A DNA stretch of 64,000 nt from Lytechinus pictus (Eukaryota; Echinodermata; Echinoidea; Temnopleuroida; Toxopneustidae), in the NCBI RefSeq assembly GCF_037042905.1, contig NC_087258.1, positions 8,162,501 through 8,226,500 on the forward strand. Reading direction: 5' to 3'. Below are positions 13,801 through 23,292 of the stretch, piece after piece; the first letter of the stretch is position 1; the number at the start of each line of letters is the position of its first letter. The notes under the pieces were generated by a model. That model was not told where the DNA came from and ran no database searches. It was given only the letters and a program-made list of their open reading frames with translations. The translations under genes were made by a program, and so were the position numbers.

Positions 13801-16800
13801 GCGCCCATGCACATGCGTTTTAAAAATAATAGTTTTACTATGTTTCGTTTTCTGATAGATTAAATCCATTTCAGAAAATGCTCATTTTTTTATTTAACAC
13901 ATGTATGCCCTGTCTGTGTCAGTTATGTGACATTGTCCCGGACTCTCTTTTCTTATGTCTAATTCGTTGTATTAAATGTATCTGAATTTCATTTATATAC
14001 TGTTCCTTTATTGCTTTTCGTTCAATAAAATGATGCAAACAATTAAAAAGGACCATAAAATCACCGTGACAATGATTACTTCGTAATTATTTCATATTTG
14101 CTTATCAGTATTCTCATTTTTGTTGTCTCTTCCACCCCCCCCCTTTTAGATGTTTTTAATCTACATTGATAAACCTAGCTTTGTCTTCTCCCCCCTCCTC
14201 TTATCAAAACATATAACATTTAAAAGGTTTTTTTATGGAGGTCCGTAAAAATTTTGAAAGGTTTGTTATTATTATTTTATAGCATTAGAATAACAACGAT
14301 TTACAAAATGTATATTTGAAATGTATTTAAAAGAACGAAAACCTGACAGAAACGGACGTCCTAAAAATGTTCAATAACAAACTGTTTCAAGAACGTTCAG
14401 AAAAAAAATCAAATTGTTAGCGGGGCTTGGACCCCACCTTTTTTACCTTATAGTCAACAGAGCCACCCCCCCCCCCCCCACCAAGCCCACAGCAAGAAAC
14501 TAGAATAAGCCATAGATTTATCATATTTCGGTTTTCATGGTGAAATAAAAGTTAGAAAGAAAGATGAGGGCACCGGCATGGTTCTGGAATGTCACTTATT
14601 AGTATAACAAGTGGCTGGAAAAAGTATGCGCGTCACTCGGTTCAAAAATTATCCTTGTCATAATGATGATACTAAGGTATGTATTACCTTTTTTATGACA
14701 AGTGTTCTGGCCTAGAGAGAGATATGCCATATATCGTTAAATATTGCTATCTTATCACATGCTGGTATATTAAGACTCGTTCAATCGATTGTTATTATAA
14801 GCCAAGGTCAAACAAAGATGTATTACAAATTACAATCGTGCATTTTATCTTGTAATGTTTTGCTTTCTGCGTGTGCTAGATTTTTTTTACAGAGAATTAT
14901 CTACAAAGATCTCCTTGCATGGAAAAGAAAACATTTTTTTTTTACCCTATGAAATGTAAAATCATCCACTATAGAACAAAATAACCCTACCGTGTTTACA
15001 CTAAATCGGCTTTTGCATCGGCTTTTTCATAGCGTGTAAACGCGATTAACTTGCATCGGCTCGCGGTTCAGAACCGACAATTTTGCACCACCAAAGTAGT
15101 AGGTTCAGAACCGCGAGCCGATGCAGAATCGGCTTTGTTACTACGTGTAAACAGAAAGCTGATTCTGCATCGGCAATTGGTGCGCATTTCATTTACTTTA
15201 CTATTGTGACGTAATTGTAAGCGCACGGATCCAGCGTTGTCTTTATTATGACGTATATTGTTGGTGTGCGTATCATTTCAGGTTTTTGCATTAGTTCGCG
15301 GTTCTGAATCGCGAGCTGTAAAAGCGTGTAAACGCAGTGCAAGATAGATCAAAAGCCGATTCTGCATCGGTATTTGGTTCTGAACCAAAATCCGATCAAG
15401 TGTAAACACGGTAATATGTTTGATGTGGACAGAATTACGCGCAGTTTAAGGACGTTCCACAGTTATGTTTGTGCGCATCATGATCTGCACTTATTTTACA
15501 CTCTGCGCGCTGACGTCACAATGGATGAACTGGTGATTAATCAGCTGTAGGTTATGTGAGCTGATTTTTCTCCTTATCTGCACTAACTGCAGATCCGATG
15601 TGTTATTTTATGAAGCTAATAAACTTGAATTATTCCATGGACCATTTTATTTATTCCTCTACAATTTCAAAATAGTTTCTCTGTAGTGCTGCAAAATATG
15701 ATGAATAAATGGAAAAGTGGTTCGGAATTTTTCCTCACATAATTATATAGATACAAAGCTTTTGGCGCGTTTTCGGGTGTTTTAAGAAGCAAATTGCTCT
15801 AATAAGAGTGCTGATAGTTTGAAAACAAGCACATGAACCCATATTTTTTAATGTTTGCCCCTCTAAGGTATAGCTTCCTCTACAACTTGGGCAAAGTTTG
15901 GTGAAAATGACATGGGTTTTGACTAAAGTGCAGCATTTTTTTACTTCTCAAGTTTGTTATTGAAATTTGAATTTTTTGAGGTTGAATATCTTTCCCGCAA
16001 TTTTTAAGAACTGAGAGTGTTGTAAGACTTCAATGAGCAAACAATTGAAAGCAAAATAAATAAATGATCCATCTTACGGATACAATTATTAATCATATTG
16101 CAAAATTTGATGAAATCTTCATGGATTTTGACTGAGTTATAGAGCTTTAAACTCATTATTATCGTGATCTCGTGAGGTCTAAAAATGCCAAATTCTTTTG
16201 GACGCGCAATTATTAAGAACATCATTCATTTTGGGTTAACTTTGAAGCTCTATAGCAAAAAATCAAGCACATGGACCCATGTAAATTTTTGTATATTTGG
16301 AATATTCAGATGCTAAAGTATCTATGTGCAAAGTATGATGAAAATGACATGGATTTTCAATGTTTGGCAGCAAGACTACGGAACCATTCGCATTTTATAC
16401 GGTATTAACAGACATTATTTTGCTTGTTTTCGGCGCATTTTGGGCTGTTTCAAGCCAACCCACAATATTTTGGACACTGATAATTTGAAAACGAGCACAT
16501 GGACCCCATAGTTTAAATATCTTAACTTATTCAAAATATATTCCTCTACAAATCTAGAGAGTATGATGAAAATGACATGGATTTTGAATGTTTGGGAGCA
16601 AAACTACGGAACCATTCTTATTTTATACATTTCGGACGGTATTATAAGACTTGTGCGTGTTTTTGGCGCATTTTGGGCTGTTTCAAGCCAACTCGCAACC
16701 GTTTAGACACTGATAGTTTAAAAACGAGCACATGGACCCCATGTTTTCAATATTTTAATGCCTTAAGAATATATTTCTCTACAAATCTAGAGAGTAGGAT

Positions 16801-19800
16801 GAAATTGACATGGATTTTGAATGTTAGGGAGCAAAACAACGGAACCATTCACATTTTAAACGGTATTATTAGACTTTTGCACGTTTTCGGCGCATTTTAG
16901 GTGGATTTCAATATTTTCAAGCCAACTCGCAACACTTTGGACACTGACAGTTTAAAAACGAGCACATGGACCCCATATTTTTAATATTTTAATGCCTTTA
17001 GAATATATTTCTCTACAAATCTAGAGAGTATGATGAAAATGACATGGATTTTGAGTGTTCGGGGGCAAAACTACGGAACCATTCGCATTTTAGACGGCAT
17101 AATTATACTTTTGCACGTTTTGGGCGCATTTTTGGCGATTTTCATGCCAACTCGCATCACTTCGGACACTCATAGTTAAAAAACGAGCACATGGACCCCA
17201 TATTTTTAACTTTCCTACACCTCCGATATGCATTCTTCTACAATTTGGATGAATTTGATGAAGATGACATGGATTTTGAAAAAAGTGCAGATTACAAAAT
17301 ACTTTTTTAATTTTTGAGTATATTCACGTCTTTGAAGATTTGCTTTTTCCGAGTTTTTGCACAATTCTTGCCAAATGAGGGCGCTGATGACTCCAAATAG
17401 ATATAGTTTTACCACTTAAAAGACTTTCTCTTACTTTGGTATACACTTTGTAATATATCTTGAAAATTTGATGAAGTTTGATGCGGTATCCACTCAGTAA
17501 AGATGATTTAAACTCATTTGAAAATTCGTGAGGTCTAAGAGAGGCATAATTCTCTTGATTGCACAAGATTGCATATCATTCAAATACGGCGAATTTGGAG
17601 ACCCGTAGAAAAAAAAATAAGCACATGAACCTATATTATTTTTTGCATTTTCATAATGCATAGATACCAAAGTAACTCTCTGCAAAATTTGGTGAAAATG
17701 ACATGGACTTCATTTTAACTGTGGAACGTCCTTAAAATGAAAAGAACTTTGCTAGTATAATTTTATCAAATAATTACCGCGTTTACATGTGATCGGCTTT
17801 TGGTTCAGAACCAAAAGCCGATGCAATGTAAACGCGGTAATTATTTGATAAAATTATACTAGCAAAGTTCTTTCCTTTCCTTTCCTATCGTCAGAGCGAC
17901 TAAAAATCTATACATTGAGACCAAAAAAAATCAAATTTTATGGAAAATGGATCTAACCCCTTTAACAAAATAATGAGGTCTTCAGAAGAGTTTGTTTGCA
18001 AAGGTGTTAGATCCAATTTAGACCAATCCAAGAAAATCATGTTTTTATTCTCCCATATTGAAATATTCTTTATCAGAAACTGAATTGTCATGATACCCTA
18101 CCATCTGACCATGTGAACATAAAATTTGGTATAAAAGAAATCTGCCTGTCTTCATATTTCTTTTTAATATTTTTCCCCAAAAATTACCTATGTGGATCTA
18201 GCCCCTTTTGAAAACGGATCTAACCCCTTTTAGTGAAAAAAGTGATAGTTATTTGCCATTTTTGTTCACTTTTTAATGGAAATTTCAACTTTTCTTTGGT
18301 ATCATCTGAGAGTGTCACTAAAAATCTAGTTAGACAAAGAAAATGATGTAAAGTGGATCTAGCCCCTTTTGCAATTGAGCTCTTCAAATACAAATAGTAC
18401 AGTGGGTTCTTAGCGTAAACATGATATTAAAAAAAGTGCAAAGCATATTAAAAACTTGGGCATTTTAACCTCGTGCAACTTAAATTAGCTCTTTCACCAT
18501 ACATATTCATCCTATGAAATGCAGTATTGAATCTTGACTGTCTTACAAGCGATTAGAAGTCAACTGCTAGTGATAACATGCATTGAATTACAGACCAATA
18601 GCAGACTGCTACTGGTCTGTAATTCAATGCATGGGATCGATATGATTGGTGACTTCTTTCATCATACTCCTCGCACGAGGTCATCAGTTCAAACTCCAAA
18701 ATAAATATGTAAAGTCTAAACATGGCCCTGGAAAGCGGGGTGCTGCGGGGTATTCGGTATGTTATAGGCCTACACCATGCATGCATGGCCGGCAGCACCC
18801 CCTGGAAATCAGGTTGGCGTGCTAACTAATGTAGAAATTAGTCATCACCTTTTTGGAGCAAAACTTCTTTTTGCGTTTCATTTTTTTTTTATCAAAGCAG
18901 CACCCTCATCAAATAATCGTTCCTATACCCCTGAATCCAAACTTTATAGGCAGTGCTCTTTCACAAAGAGATATAACGGAATAGAACCGTCAACCATGAC
19001 ATGAAATAGAAAATCTATCTTAACCATGTCAACCCTAATGCTAACCTCTAACTTAAAAATCGGGTCACTTTTAAATGAAGAAATACAAGTATTATAATCA
19101 TAAAAAATGAAGAAAATACTGAAGTGTCCAGGGCCTGAGTCCTTTACTGCAAAGCACCTAATATATGTCAGTCATGTCAGTATAGTCTCTAACTATTTAA
19201 AGCTTATCATTAGTTTTGGTAAATACCCCCCAAAAGTACATATCACTATTCCATTTCATTAACTAGATTATATTAGTGAATGTGACCCCAAAATGGATTT
19301 TGCGTGAAGGATATAAACTAGAAATGTTTTGTATTGGGTAAAATTACCGATATACATTCTAATGGGTCAAAATGCATTTAATGTCTATTCATTTTTTATC
19401 ATGTTTTCATGAACCGATGATGTCACACACCCACCTGAAATAACGGTAGTGTCAGTTACTTTGACGATAACAAAAAAAAATCTCCATTGCGCCAGTAAAT
19501 TATGATAATGATGTGTTAAATGCTTCTTTCATTAAGTTTGTATTCCAAATAATATAATATCGCAGGAATAGTGAATGTATACCGTCTTTGATTCTTTCAT
19601 CAGCGTTAAGACAACAATTTGAATAAATTATGCATTAATCTCTAGATATGAAAGAAAGTTTAAACCGTCAGTCTTTCTTATTCTAAATGTCTTTCTGGTG
19701 TAATTGAGAGTGTTAACCTTTTCTCAATTTATTCAAATCAAATTTTCTTTGTGTTGGACTTGACCATTCAGTTTAAATCTTGACAACACAGCCTCCGACA

Positions 19801-20202
19801 CTGTCATAAAAAAAACATTGTCTATATAGCGACGAAAATTCACTTGATTAAAAAAAACGTTTGCTATTCCACGAAATTGCTTTCACCATCTTCCATCGGC
19901 AAAAATCAAGTTGAAATGTTTGCATGTAATGATACAACGGTGTTGTTTTATATAAAAAGCGCATATTTCGCCCATAGAAGCTCTTGAATAACGTCCTCAT
20001 GATTCTTTTCAAATGAAATGTTAATCATTATATAAATTCAATCAATGTCTCTTAAAATGTGTCACAACAGCTAATTAGAGCAACTGAAATAATTGTTTTA
20101 ATCTGTTAATGAATGTACAAACTTACTCGATTGAATAAATGATGAGAGGATGATGAGCACAAAAATATGCCAAAATCCTTTAACCGTCATGGTACACTTC
20201 AT
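4646..20202 (-). CDS. YWTD beta-propeller plus HYR domain secreted or membrane-tethered protein (six exons)
   Basis: Exons, in transcription order: 20202-20127, 13041-12787, 10482-10317, 8243-7956, 6931-6656, 4821-4646 (stop TAG). All have AG acceptors and GT donors on the minus strand. All junctions are phase 1 except exon 3/4, which is one base out of frame as written. The product is about 411 aa. Residues 1-25 are a signal peptide. About residues 26-260 carry YWTD-like blades (VYWSDF, KIFWSM, LFYYTN, LLWVGM). About residues 262-353 form one HYR domain (GCPENI at the start, AGNSDRCTFIV at the end). A roughly 58-residue tail has a Thr/Pro-rich linker and a weak hydrophobic stretch. YWTD propellers (LDL-receptor class B) are extracellular ligand-binding folds, and HYR domains are immunoglobulin-like adhesion modules of hyalin, sushi and selectin-like proteins. 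An extracellular adhesion or binding role is therefore inferred; no ligand can be named. The exact gene family is not recognised. Confidence 0.75.
5014..5524. repeat. G-tract/C-tract-ended repeat in YWTD-HYR intron 5
   Basis: Bounded by G(12)CACTC at the left and GAGTGC(12) at the right, an inverted pair. The interior has several degenerate 'GTTCCGAGGACCCCCGTTTT' style units. The open frames here run through this repeat and are not genes. Confidence 0.6.
5620..6125 (+). repeat. G-tract element copy 1 (TTGACGAGTGGATAC family, right end lost)
   Basis: Begins G(n)CACTCACATTGACGAGTGGATAC and matches the element at 11918-12571 through segments such as ATCTCTTTTTCAAGAT, GCTAGGAAAGCTACGTGTT and GGGTATAAA. 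It lacks the nested insertion and the inverted right end. Confidence 0.65.
6656..6931 (-). CDS. Exon 5 of YWTD-HYR gene: HYR (hyalin repeat) domain
   Basis: Acceptor TTCAAACAG|CTCCAT and donor GGCTCTG|GTATGT. A single 276-nt phase 1-1 exon encodes one complete HYR domain of about 85 residues. It opens GCPENIV and has VNWTEP, then a second Cys (SSCPIM). It continues YPVGITEVSYQATDAAGN, the signature HYR run (YPVGxTxVxYxAxDxxGN), and ends CTFIVTV. One-domain-one-exon with symmetric phase 1 is the usual arrangement for shuffled HYR modules. Confidence 0.88.
7956..8243 (-). CDS. Exon 4 of YWTD-HYR gene: last propeller blades
   Basis: Acceptor TCGAACAG|CCCGTTTG and donor TCAAACA|GTAAGG give a 288-nt phase 1-1 exon. 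It encodes RLFYYTNYTKLGVINADGS (a YWTD strand followed by the DGS strand), LLWVGMGFD (the next blade) and a final strand region ending near LGTLRVISNS. The open frame runs on into the C/G-tract repeat at about 7900, but the consensus donor at 7955 stops the exon before it. The acceptor has a good pyrimidine tract. Confidence 0.78.
8244..10316 (-). other. YWTD-HYR intron 3 (2.1 kb)
   Basis: Mostly AT-rich sequence without recognised repeats. A Thr/Pro-rich frame on the minus strand near 8870-8760 is discussed as a finding. Confidence 0.5.
10317..10482 (-). CDS. Exon 3 of YWTD-HYR gene: propeller blade
   Basis: Acceptor GTTTTCCAG|GTCCAC and donor CTCTGA|GTAAGT. The 166-nt exon enters in phase 1 and leaves in phase 2. 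It encodes LDLGNGKIFWSMYND then ANLDGSSVDTIY, the canonical YWTD plus I-x-x-A-x-L-D-G-S strand pattern, and ends in the next blade's DP turn (MWDPFS). Exon 4 begins exactly where that blade's RLFYYTN strand should follow, so exons 3 and 4 are probably adjacent even though the phases clash by one base. Confidence 0.78.
10832..11125 (+). repeat. tRNA-derived SINE
   Basis: A tRNA-like head with an A-box-like TGGTCTGATGGTTAAG and a B-box-like GTGGGTTCTATTA is followed by a body shared with other SINEs here (CCAGGTGAGGTAAATTGGTACC, GGCAGGAAGTAATCCCTC) and an AT-rich tail. It is in intron 2 of the YWTD-HYR gene. Confidence 0.65.
11341..11637. repeat. Nested pair of small inverted-repeat elements
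   Basis: Outer arms GTCTTTGTCGAAAATCGGTG and CACCGGTTTTCGACAAAGAC. Inside, GGTCCCGTAACACAAAG (about 11389) and CTTTGTGTTACGGAGCC (about 11530) form a second inverted repeat of about 160 bp. No coding content. Confidence 0.6.
11918..12571. repeat. G-tract TIR element copy 2 (TTGACGAGTGGATACC ends)
   Basis: Left end G(n)ACACTTCCTTTGACGAGTGGATACC and right end GGTATCCACTCGTCAATGGAAGTGC(n) form imperfect terminal inverted repeats of about 28 bp plus the G/C tracts. A smaller MITE (12206-12384) is nested inside. It lies in intron 2 of the YWTD-HYR gene. Confidence 0.75.
12206..12384. repeat. Nested MITE, CACTCTAAAAA ends
   Basis: CACTCTAAAAA at the left and TTTTTTAGAGTG at the right, 179 bp. Internal ACCCAATATT and AATATTGGGT blocks and repeated ACATGCATGTT words are arranged as an inverted repeat. 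It interrupts the copy-2 G-tract element, so it inserted later. Confidence 0.7.
12787..13041 (-). CDS. Exon 2 of YWTD-HYR gene: first propeller blades
   Basis: Acceptor CCTGATACAG|ATGTTG and donor CATCCA|GTGAGT bound a 255-nt phase 1-1 exon (85 codons). It encodes a first blade-like segment (QIFIGDN, GILYAPL) and a clear class B repeat with GIDYDPGNDMVYWSDF followed by ICRIPTDG, matching the family pattern of a hydrophobic strand, a DP turn, YW(T/S)D and a basic/DG strand. No cysteines are seen, as expected for a YWTD blade. Confidence 0.8.
13525..13804 (-). repeat. tRNA-derived SINE, minus strand
   Basis: On the minus strand the head reads GCGTCATAGTCTAGTGGTTC (A-box) and GGGTTCGAACCC (perfect B-box). 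The conserved body CAACCCAGGTGAGGTGAATGG / TACCCGGCAGGATTAATTCC follows, then a TATATAAAT-rich tail. It lies in intron 1 of the YWTD-HYR gene. Confidence 0.75.
14989..15412. repeat. MITE with ACCGTGTTTACAC ends
   Basis: Perfect 13-bp terminal inverted repeats ACCGTGTTTACAC / GTGTAAACACGGT. The interior is a set of alternating palindromic blocks (ATCGGCTTTTGCATCGG, GGTTCAGAACCG, CGCGAGCCGATGC). The compact palindrome at 17742-17873 shares its end and core words. Confidence 0.8.
15446..17735. mobile_element. 2.3-kb element: 20-bp perfect TIRs enclosing degenerate ~230-bp tandem repeats
   Basis: TTAAGGACGTTCCACAGTTA at 15446-15465 and its exact reverse complement at 17716-17735. The interior from about 15860 to 17715 is a degenerate tandem repeat. 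The phrase ATGATGAAAATGACATGGATTTT recurs at about 15905, 16340, 16565, 16800, 17032, 17258 and 17690, together with AAAACGAGCACATGGACCCC and TTCTCTACAAAT. No transposase is visible, so it is non-autonomous. The terminal TTAA could be a target-site duplication. Confidence 0.75.
17742..17873. repeat. 132-bp near-perfect palindrome
   Basis: Left arm AAAGAACTTTGCTAGTATAA and onwards, mirrored at 17854-17873. The centre is GGCTTTTGGTTCAGAACCAAAAGCC. Its inner 70 bp (ACCGCGTTTACAT .. ATGTAAACGCGGT) is a miniature of the MITE at 14989-15412. Confidence 0.85.
18577..18633. repeat. 57-bp palindrome
   Basis: CATGCATTGAATTACAGACC .. and its reverse complement, with one mismatch and a one-base centre. 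It is in intron 1 of the YWTD-HYR gene. Confidence 0.85.
20127..20202 (-). CDS. Exon 1 of YWTD-HYR gene: start codon and signal peptide
   Basis: The reverse strand reads ATG at 20202-20200, then 25 codons ending in a donor GTAAGT at 20126-20121 (CGA|GTAAGT). The peptide starts MKCTMTVKGFW and continues with a hydrophobic core (HIFVLIILSSFIQS), a typical cleavable signal peptide. A second in-frame ATG at codon 5 could also serve as the start. The exon leaves one base (phase 1), which matches exon 2. The exon is too short to be found by ORF length. Its assignment to this gene rests on phase, strand and the absence of any other nearby minus-strand coding exon. Confidence 0.65.
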
Positions 20203-20248
20203 TCTTCAGTGGCAAGCTTGCAGAATGACCTCTTCGAGTTGGGCGTTG

Positions 20249-20257
20249 TCTTAAATA
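20249..20257 (-). promoter_or_regulatory. TATA-like box upstream of YWTD-HYR exon 1
   Basis: The minus strand reads GTATTTAAG about 50 nt upstream of the ATG at 20202. This would place the transcription start about 20-30 nt before the ATG, giving a short 5' UTR. The spacing is plausible, but the motif is only a partial TATA match in AT-rich DNA. Confidence 0.25.
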
Positions 20258-20460
20258 CCTGCACATTTTTTTTAGAGGACGTACGATCATTCTTGTATTT
20301 ATGAATTATTTGTTTGAAGAAGATTTATCGAGTAGGCCTAACCAAAACAATAAAATTGTAAAAGGCCTTCCAAGACAAGAACCCTTCTACTAAAGAAGTT
20401 TTTGCGATGATTACCCACTAACTCTCACACCATTAACATATAATCTAATCTATCAATTTT

Positions 20461-20570
20461 CCATTCTCTCTCGTTCTATCTTTCTTTCTCCCCCTCCCCC
20501 TCCCCCTCTCTCTCTCTCCCCCCCCCTCTCTCTGTCTATCTCTTTATCTCTCTCACACACACACACACAC
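20461..20570 (+). repeat. (CT)n and (CA)n low-complexity tract
   Basis: C/T-only sequence followed by (CA)n, about 260 bp upstream of the YWTD-HYR start codon on the other strand. It could be a GAGA-like purine tract in that gene's upstream region. Confidence 0.8.
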
Positions 20571-20649
20571 CCCAACACAGATTCACTCACTTTCCTTCAT
20601 AATGCCCTACATTATTTTGAGTGTATTGCACGGTAACTTATATGCCATT

Positions 20650-20840
20650 TCGACATTATAATAATAGTCATAATAATAATAGTAATAATAATGATGATAA
20701 TAATAATAACGATAATAATGATAACAATAATAGTATCAATAATAATAGTAATGATAATATTAATGCAATAAGAAGAAGAAGAAGAGGAGGAGGAATAATA
20801 ATAAGAAGAAGAAGAAGAAAAAAAAAAGAGAATGTCATTT
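20650..20840 (+). repeat. (AAT)n/(AAG)n low-complexity tract
   Basis: AATAATAGT, GATAAT and AGAAGAAG triplets. Open frames in this tract are compositional artefacts. Confidence 0.85.
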
Positions 20841-21261
20841 TACTCAAGGTAGCCACTTCAGCTTTATAAGCATGATAAGGGGGGTTATAGCCTACATGTA
20901 CTTTTTTCCCTGTGAGCCGTTTAACGTTTAGCACGGCTACTCTGATCAAGTGCTCGGTAGTGCGCTGCGTCCACCGTTGCGTTGCGTCCCAAAATAGTCA
21001 TCTGCGGATCTCCGCTGATCACTTCCCATCACCATTTTTTTTTTCATTATCCGCAAGTGGACGGAAGAATCCGCATCTAGACGTATCTATACGTATCGTC
21101 TGCATCTTTTTCCGTAGGTATATAATAAAATTATAAAAAAAAGTGATGGGAAGAGATCCGCGCGAAACCGCAGGAAATTTGACCTTTTTTTGGACGCAAC
21201 GGTGGACGCAGAGGCTTTACAACCCAAGGTAACAATAACAACAAAAGCATCGAACATTCAA

Positions 21262-21385
21262 GGAATTTCTTCCTACCGGGTACCCATACTACACCTGGGT
21301 GTAGAGTAGGAATGAATGCCCTGCCAACGGACTCGAGTGTTGCGTTGGGATACGAATTTGGGACTTTGTGGTCCAGGTTTATGAT
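21262..21385 (-). repeat. SINE fragment (body only)
   Basis: Reverse-complement match to the SINE body motif CACCCAGGTGTAG..ATGGGTACC..GGTAGGAAGAAATTCCTTGA seen at 53010-53057. The degenerate remains of the tRNA head run towards 21385. Confidence 0.5.
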
Positions 21386-21795
21386 CAATTGGTCTAACGC
21401 CAATTCGTCCAATTACCAACTCGTCTACTATAATTTGGCCTAACATCAGTTCGTCCACTATCCACATGATCCTAATGCTATTTCGTCCATTCATCATTTC
21501 GTCTAATAGCCAGTTGGTCCATTAGCCATTCAGTCAAAATCCCACTTGGTCTAATTGGACTAAGTGTTAATTTGGCGAAATGAATGAAAATAAAATGGAC
21601 ATTAGACCAACTGGTTATAAGACGAAATTATCATAGACGAACTGGTGATTAGATGAAGTGACGATTGGACCAAATGGTTGCTAGACAAAATGCTGATGGA
21701 CGGACTGGCATCAGACTAAATGAATAAGACCATGACTTGTGATGAGTGGACGGGTTGGCAATAAACAAATTGGCAATTTACCGTGGTTCATATCT
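21378..21795. mobile_element. TU-like foldback element copy 1
   Basis: Built of degenerate 14-20-bp subrepeats of the type CCAATTCGTCTAAT / ATTAGACGAAATGG. They run forward on the left, inverted on the right, around a palindromic centre CACTTGGTCTAATTGGACTAAGTG. Sea urchin TU elements are known foldback transposons with short tandem subrepeats in their long inverted repeats; equivalence is inference. Confidence 0.6.
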
Positions 21796-21814
21796 TATTT
21801 TGTCATATATATAA

Positions 21815-22800
21815 AGTGCGTATCAAAAAAAAGTTTACACTTTGAAAAAGCCCTGGGAATTCATAAATATACAACATGTGGGTAATTTTTTCACATATCA
21901 TCTTAGGTTTGGGTCTCATCTATCCAATGAAAGTAAAAGTTTTAACAGAATGTTATACTTGAGTGAGCACTGTCTATTTTTGTAATGCTCGCAGAAATCT
22001 GTTTGCGCAGAAATGCTAGTTTTTTGCACGCTGTGTCAAGTAAGGGCGAAATCAAACTTACCCTGTGAAACATTTCTCATACATTTCCCTTGCACTTTTA
22101 GTCAATTGAAATAAAACGGATACATTCAAGCATTTTGTAACAATTTTGCCTACCAAATTGAAATTTTAACATTTAGTAAGCACAACCTTTACCCTTTTTG
22201 TGCCAGCTGGATCTGAGGACATAACTGAACCTGAACAAAAGTTTATATCAGACATCTCCAGCATTTTTTTCACTGAGTTTTTATCATTTAAAGTGGGTTT
22301 ACAATTCATTTTTTATGTAATACTTGTTTGTCCACACTTTTGCCAAGCTTGACAATGATTAACAAAATTAAAATCAAGCCTAAGCCATTTCATGTAAATC
22401 ACAGCTCAGTGCAAAGCAAATATTGTCTCGATGGCCTCGGTGTGTGGGGGAGTGGGGTGGGGCGCAATGCACTCTTCGAAGTGTTTTGGGCAAGGAAACA
22501 AGTTTAAAAAGGTTAAAGATATCTTCAAATCAATTTTACTAGCTAAATTCCATGTTTTCTTCATGATTAAGGTCTACTTTTATTTGTATAACTATTTCAA
22601 AGTTCTGCGCAAATCATTTTTCACTACATTTTCAAAAGTAAGTGGTGCTCGCTCAAGCGGAAATATGTTTCTACAGTTATATCGTCATTTGCTTAAATGG
22701 ATCTGTACCAATGTTAAAATGTGGAAAAATCTTCAAGATATTACAAATGTATAATTTTACAGGATTTTTTCAAAGTGTAAACTTTTTTTTGATACGCACT
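21815..22800. repeat. Mariner-like MITE, AGTGCGTATCAAAAAAAAGT ends
   Basis: AGTGCGTATCAAAAAAAAGTTTACACTTTGAAAAA-type left end and its inverted copy at about 22765-22800. Both ends are flanked by TA-rich sequence, consistent with a TA target. The interior is AT-rich with no transposase frame. Confidence 0.75.
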
Positions 22801-22841
22801 GTATATATCTTTTTTACAAGTATAAAAACCTTGATTTATTT

Positions 22842-22899
22842 TACTTACGGCAGACACCTGGGGCAGATAGTTATCTGCCCCAGGTGTCTGCCGTAAGTA
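22842..22899. repeat. 58-bp perfect palindrome
   Basis: Arms TACTTACGGCAGACACCTGG.. of 28 bp, perfectly mirrored around a central GT. The GC-rich core (CACCTGGGGCAGATA) stands out from AT-rich surroundings. It begins 42 bp after the end of the preceding MITE. Confidence 0.9.
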
Positions 22900-23292
22900 C
22901 TGTAGCATTGTATCACACTGTACACGTGCGAAAAAAAATGTAGGCCAACGTGATACATAATACAAGGATGAAAATTATGCTGATTTAGAAGAGTTTGCGC
23001 CATAAACTTATCTTGCTACCAAAATATTTCTTCACGAAAACAATGTAAATTATATAATGAAGTTTGCTTTAAGATGATTTTTTTTTTACACGTTTTGCCA
23101 TTTTCGTTAATTTTTTGCATGGTAGTATATATAGTTTTTGTTACAGATGACTAAATTTATTTCTTAGAAAATAAAAATTGCTCTTAATATAATACGCTAC
23201 ATTGCCCAATGAAAGTAAGCATGGTGAAATAAAAGTCTTTTAATCGCCATTCGACCGTTCCCACAAAGCGAAAAAGTGTTATTCGAAATTCC

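Larger units (their letters stand above)
13042..20126 (-). other. YWTD-HYR intron 1 (7.1 kb)
   Basis: Apart from the SINE, the MITE at 15.0 kb, the 2.3-kb TIR element and the two palindromes listed separately, it holds AT-rich sequence. A minor repeat of GGATCTA(A/G)CCCCTTTT occurs five times between 17946 and 18375. 18800-20126 shows nothing recognisable. Confidence 0.55.
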
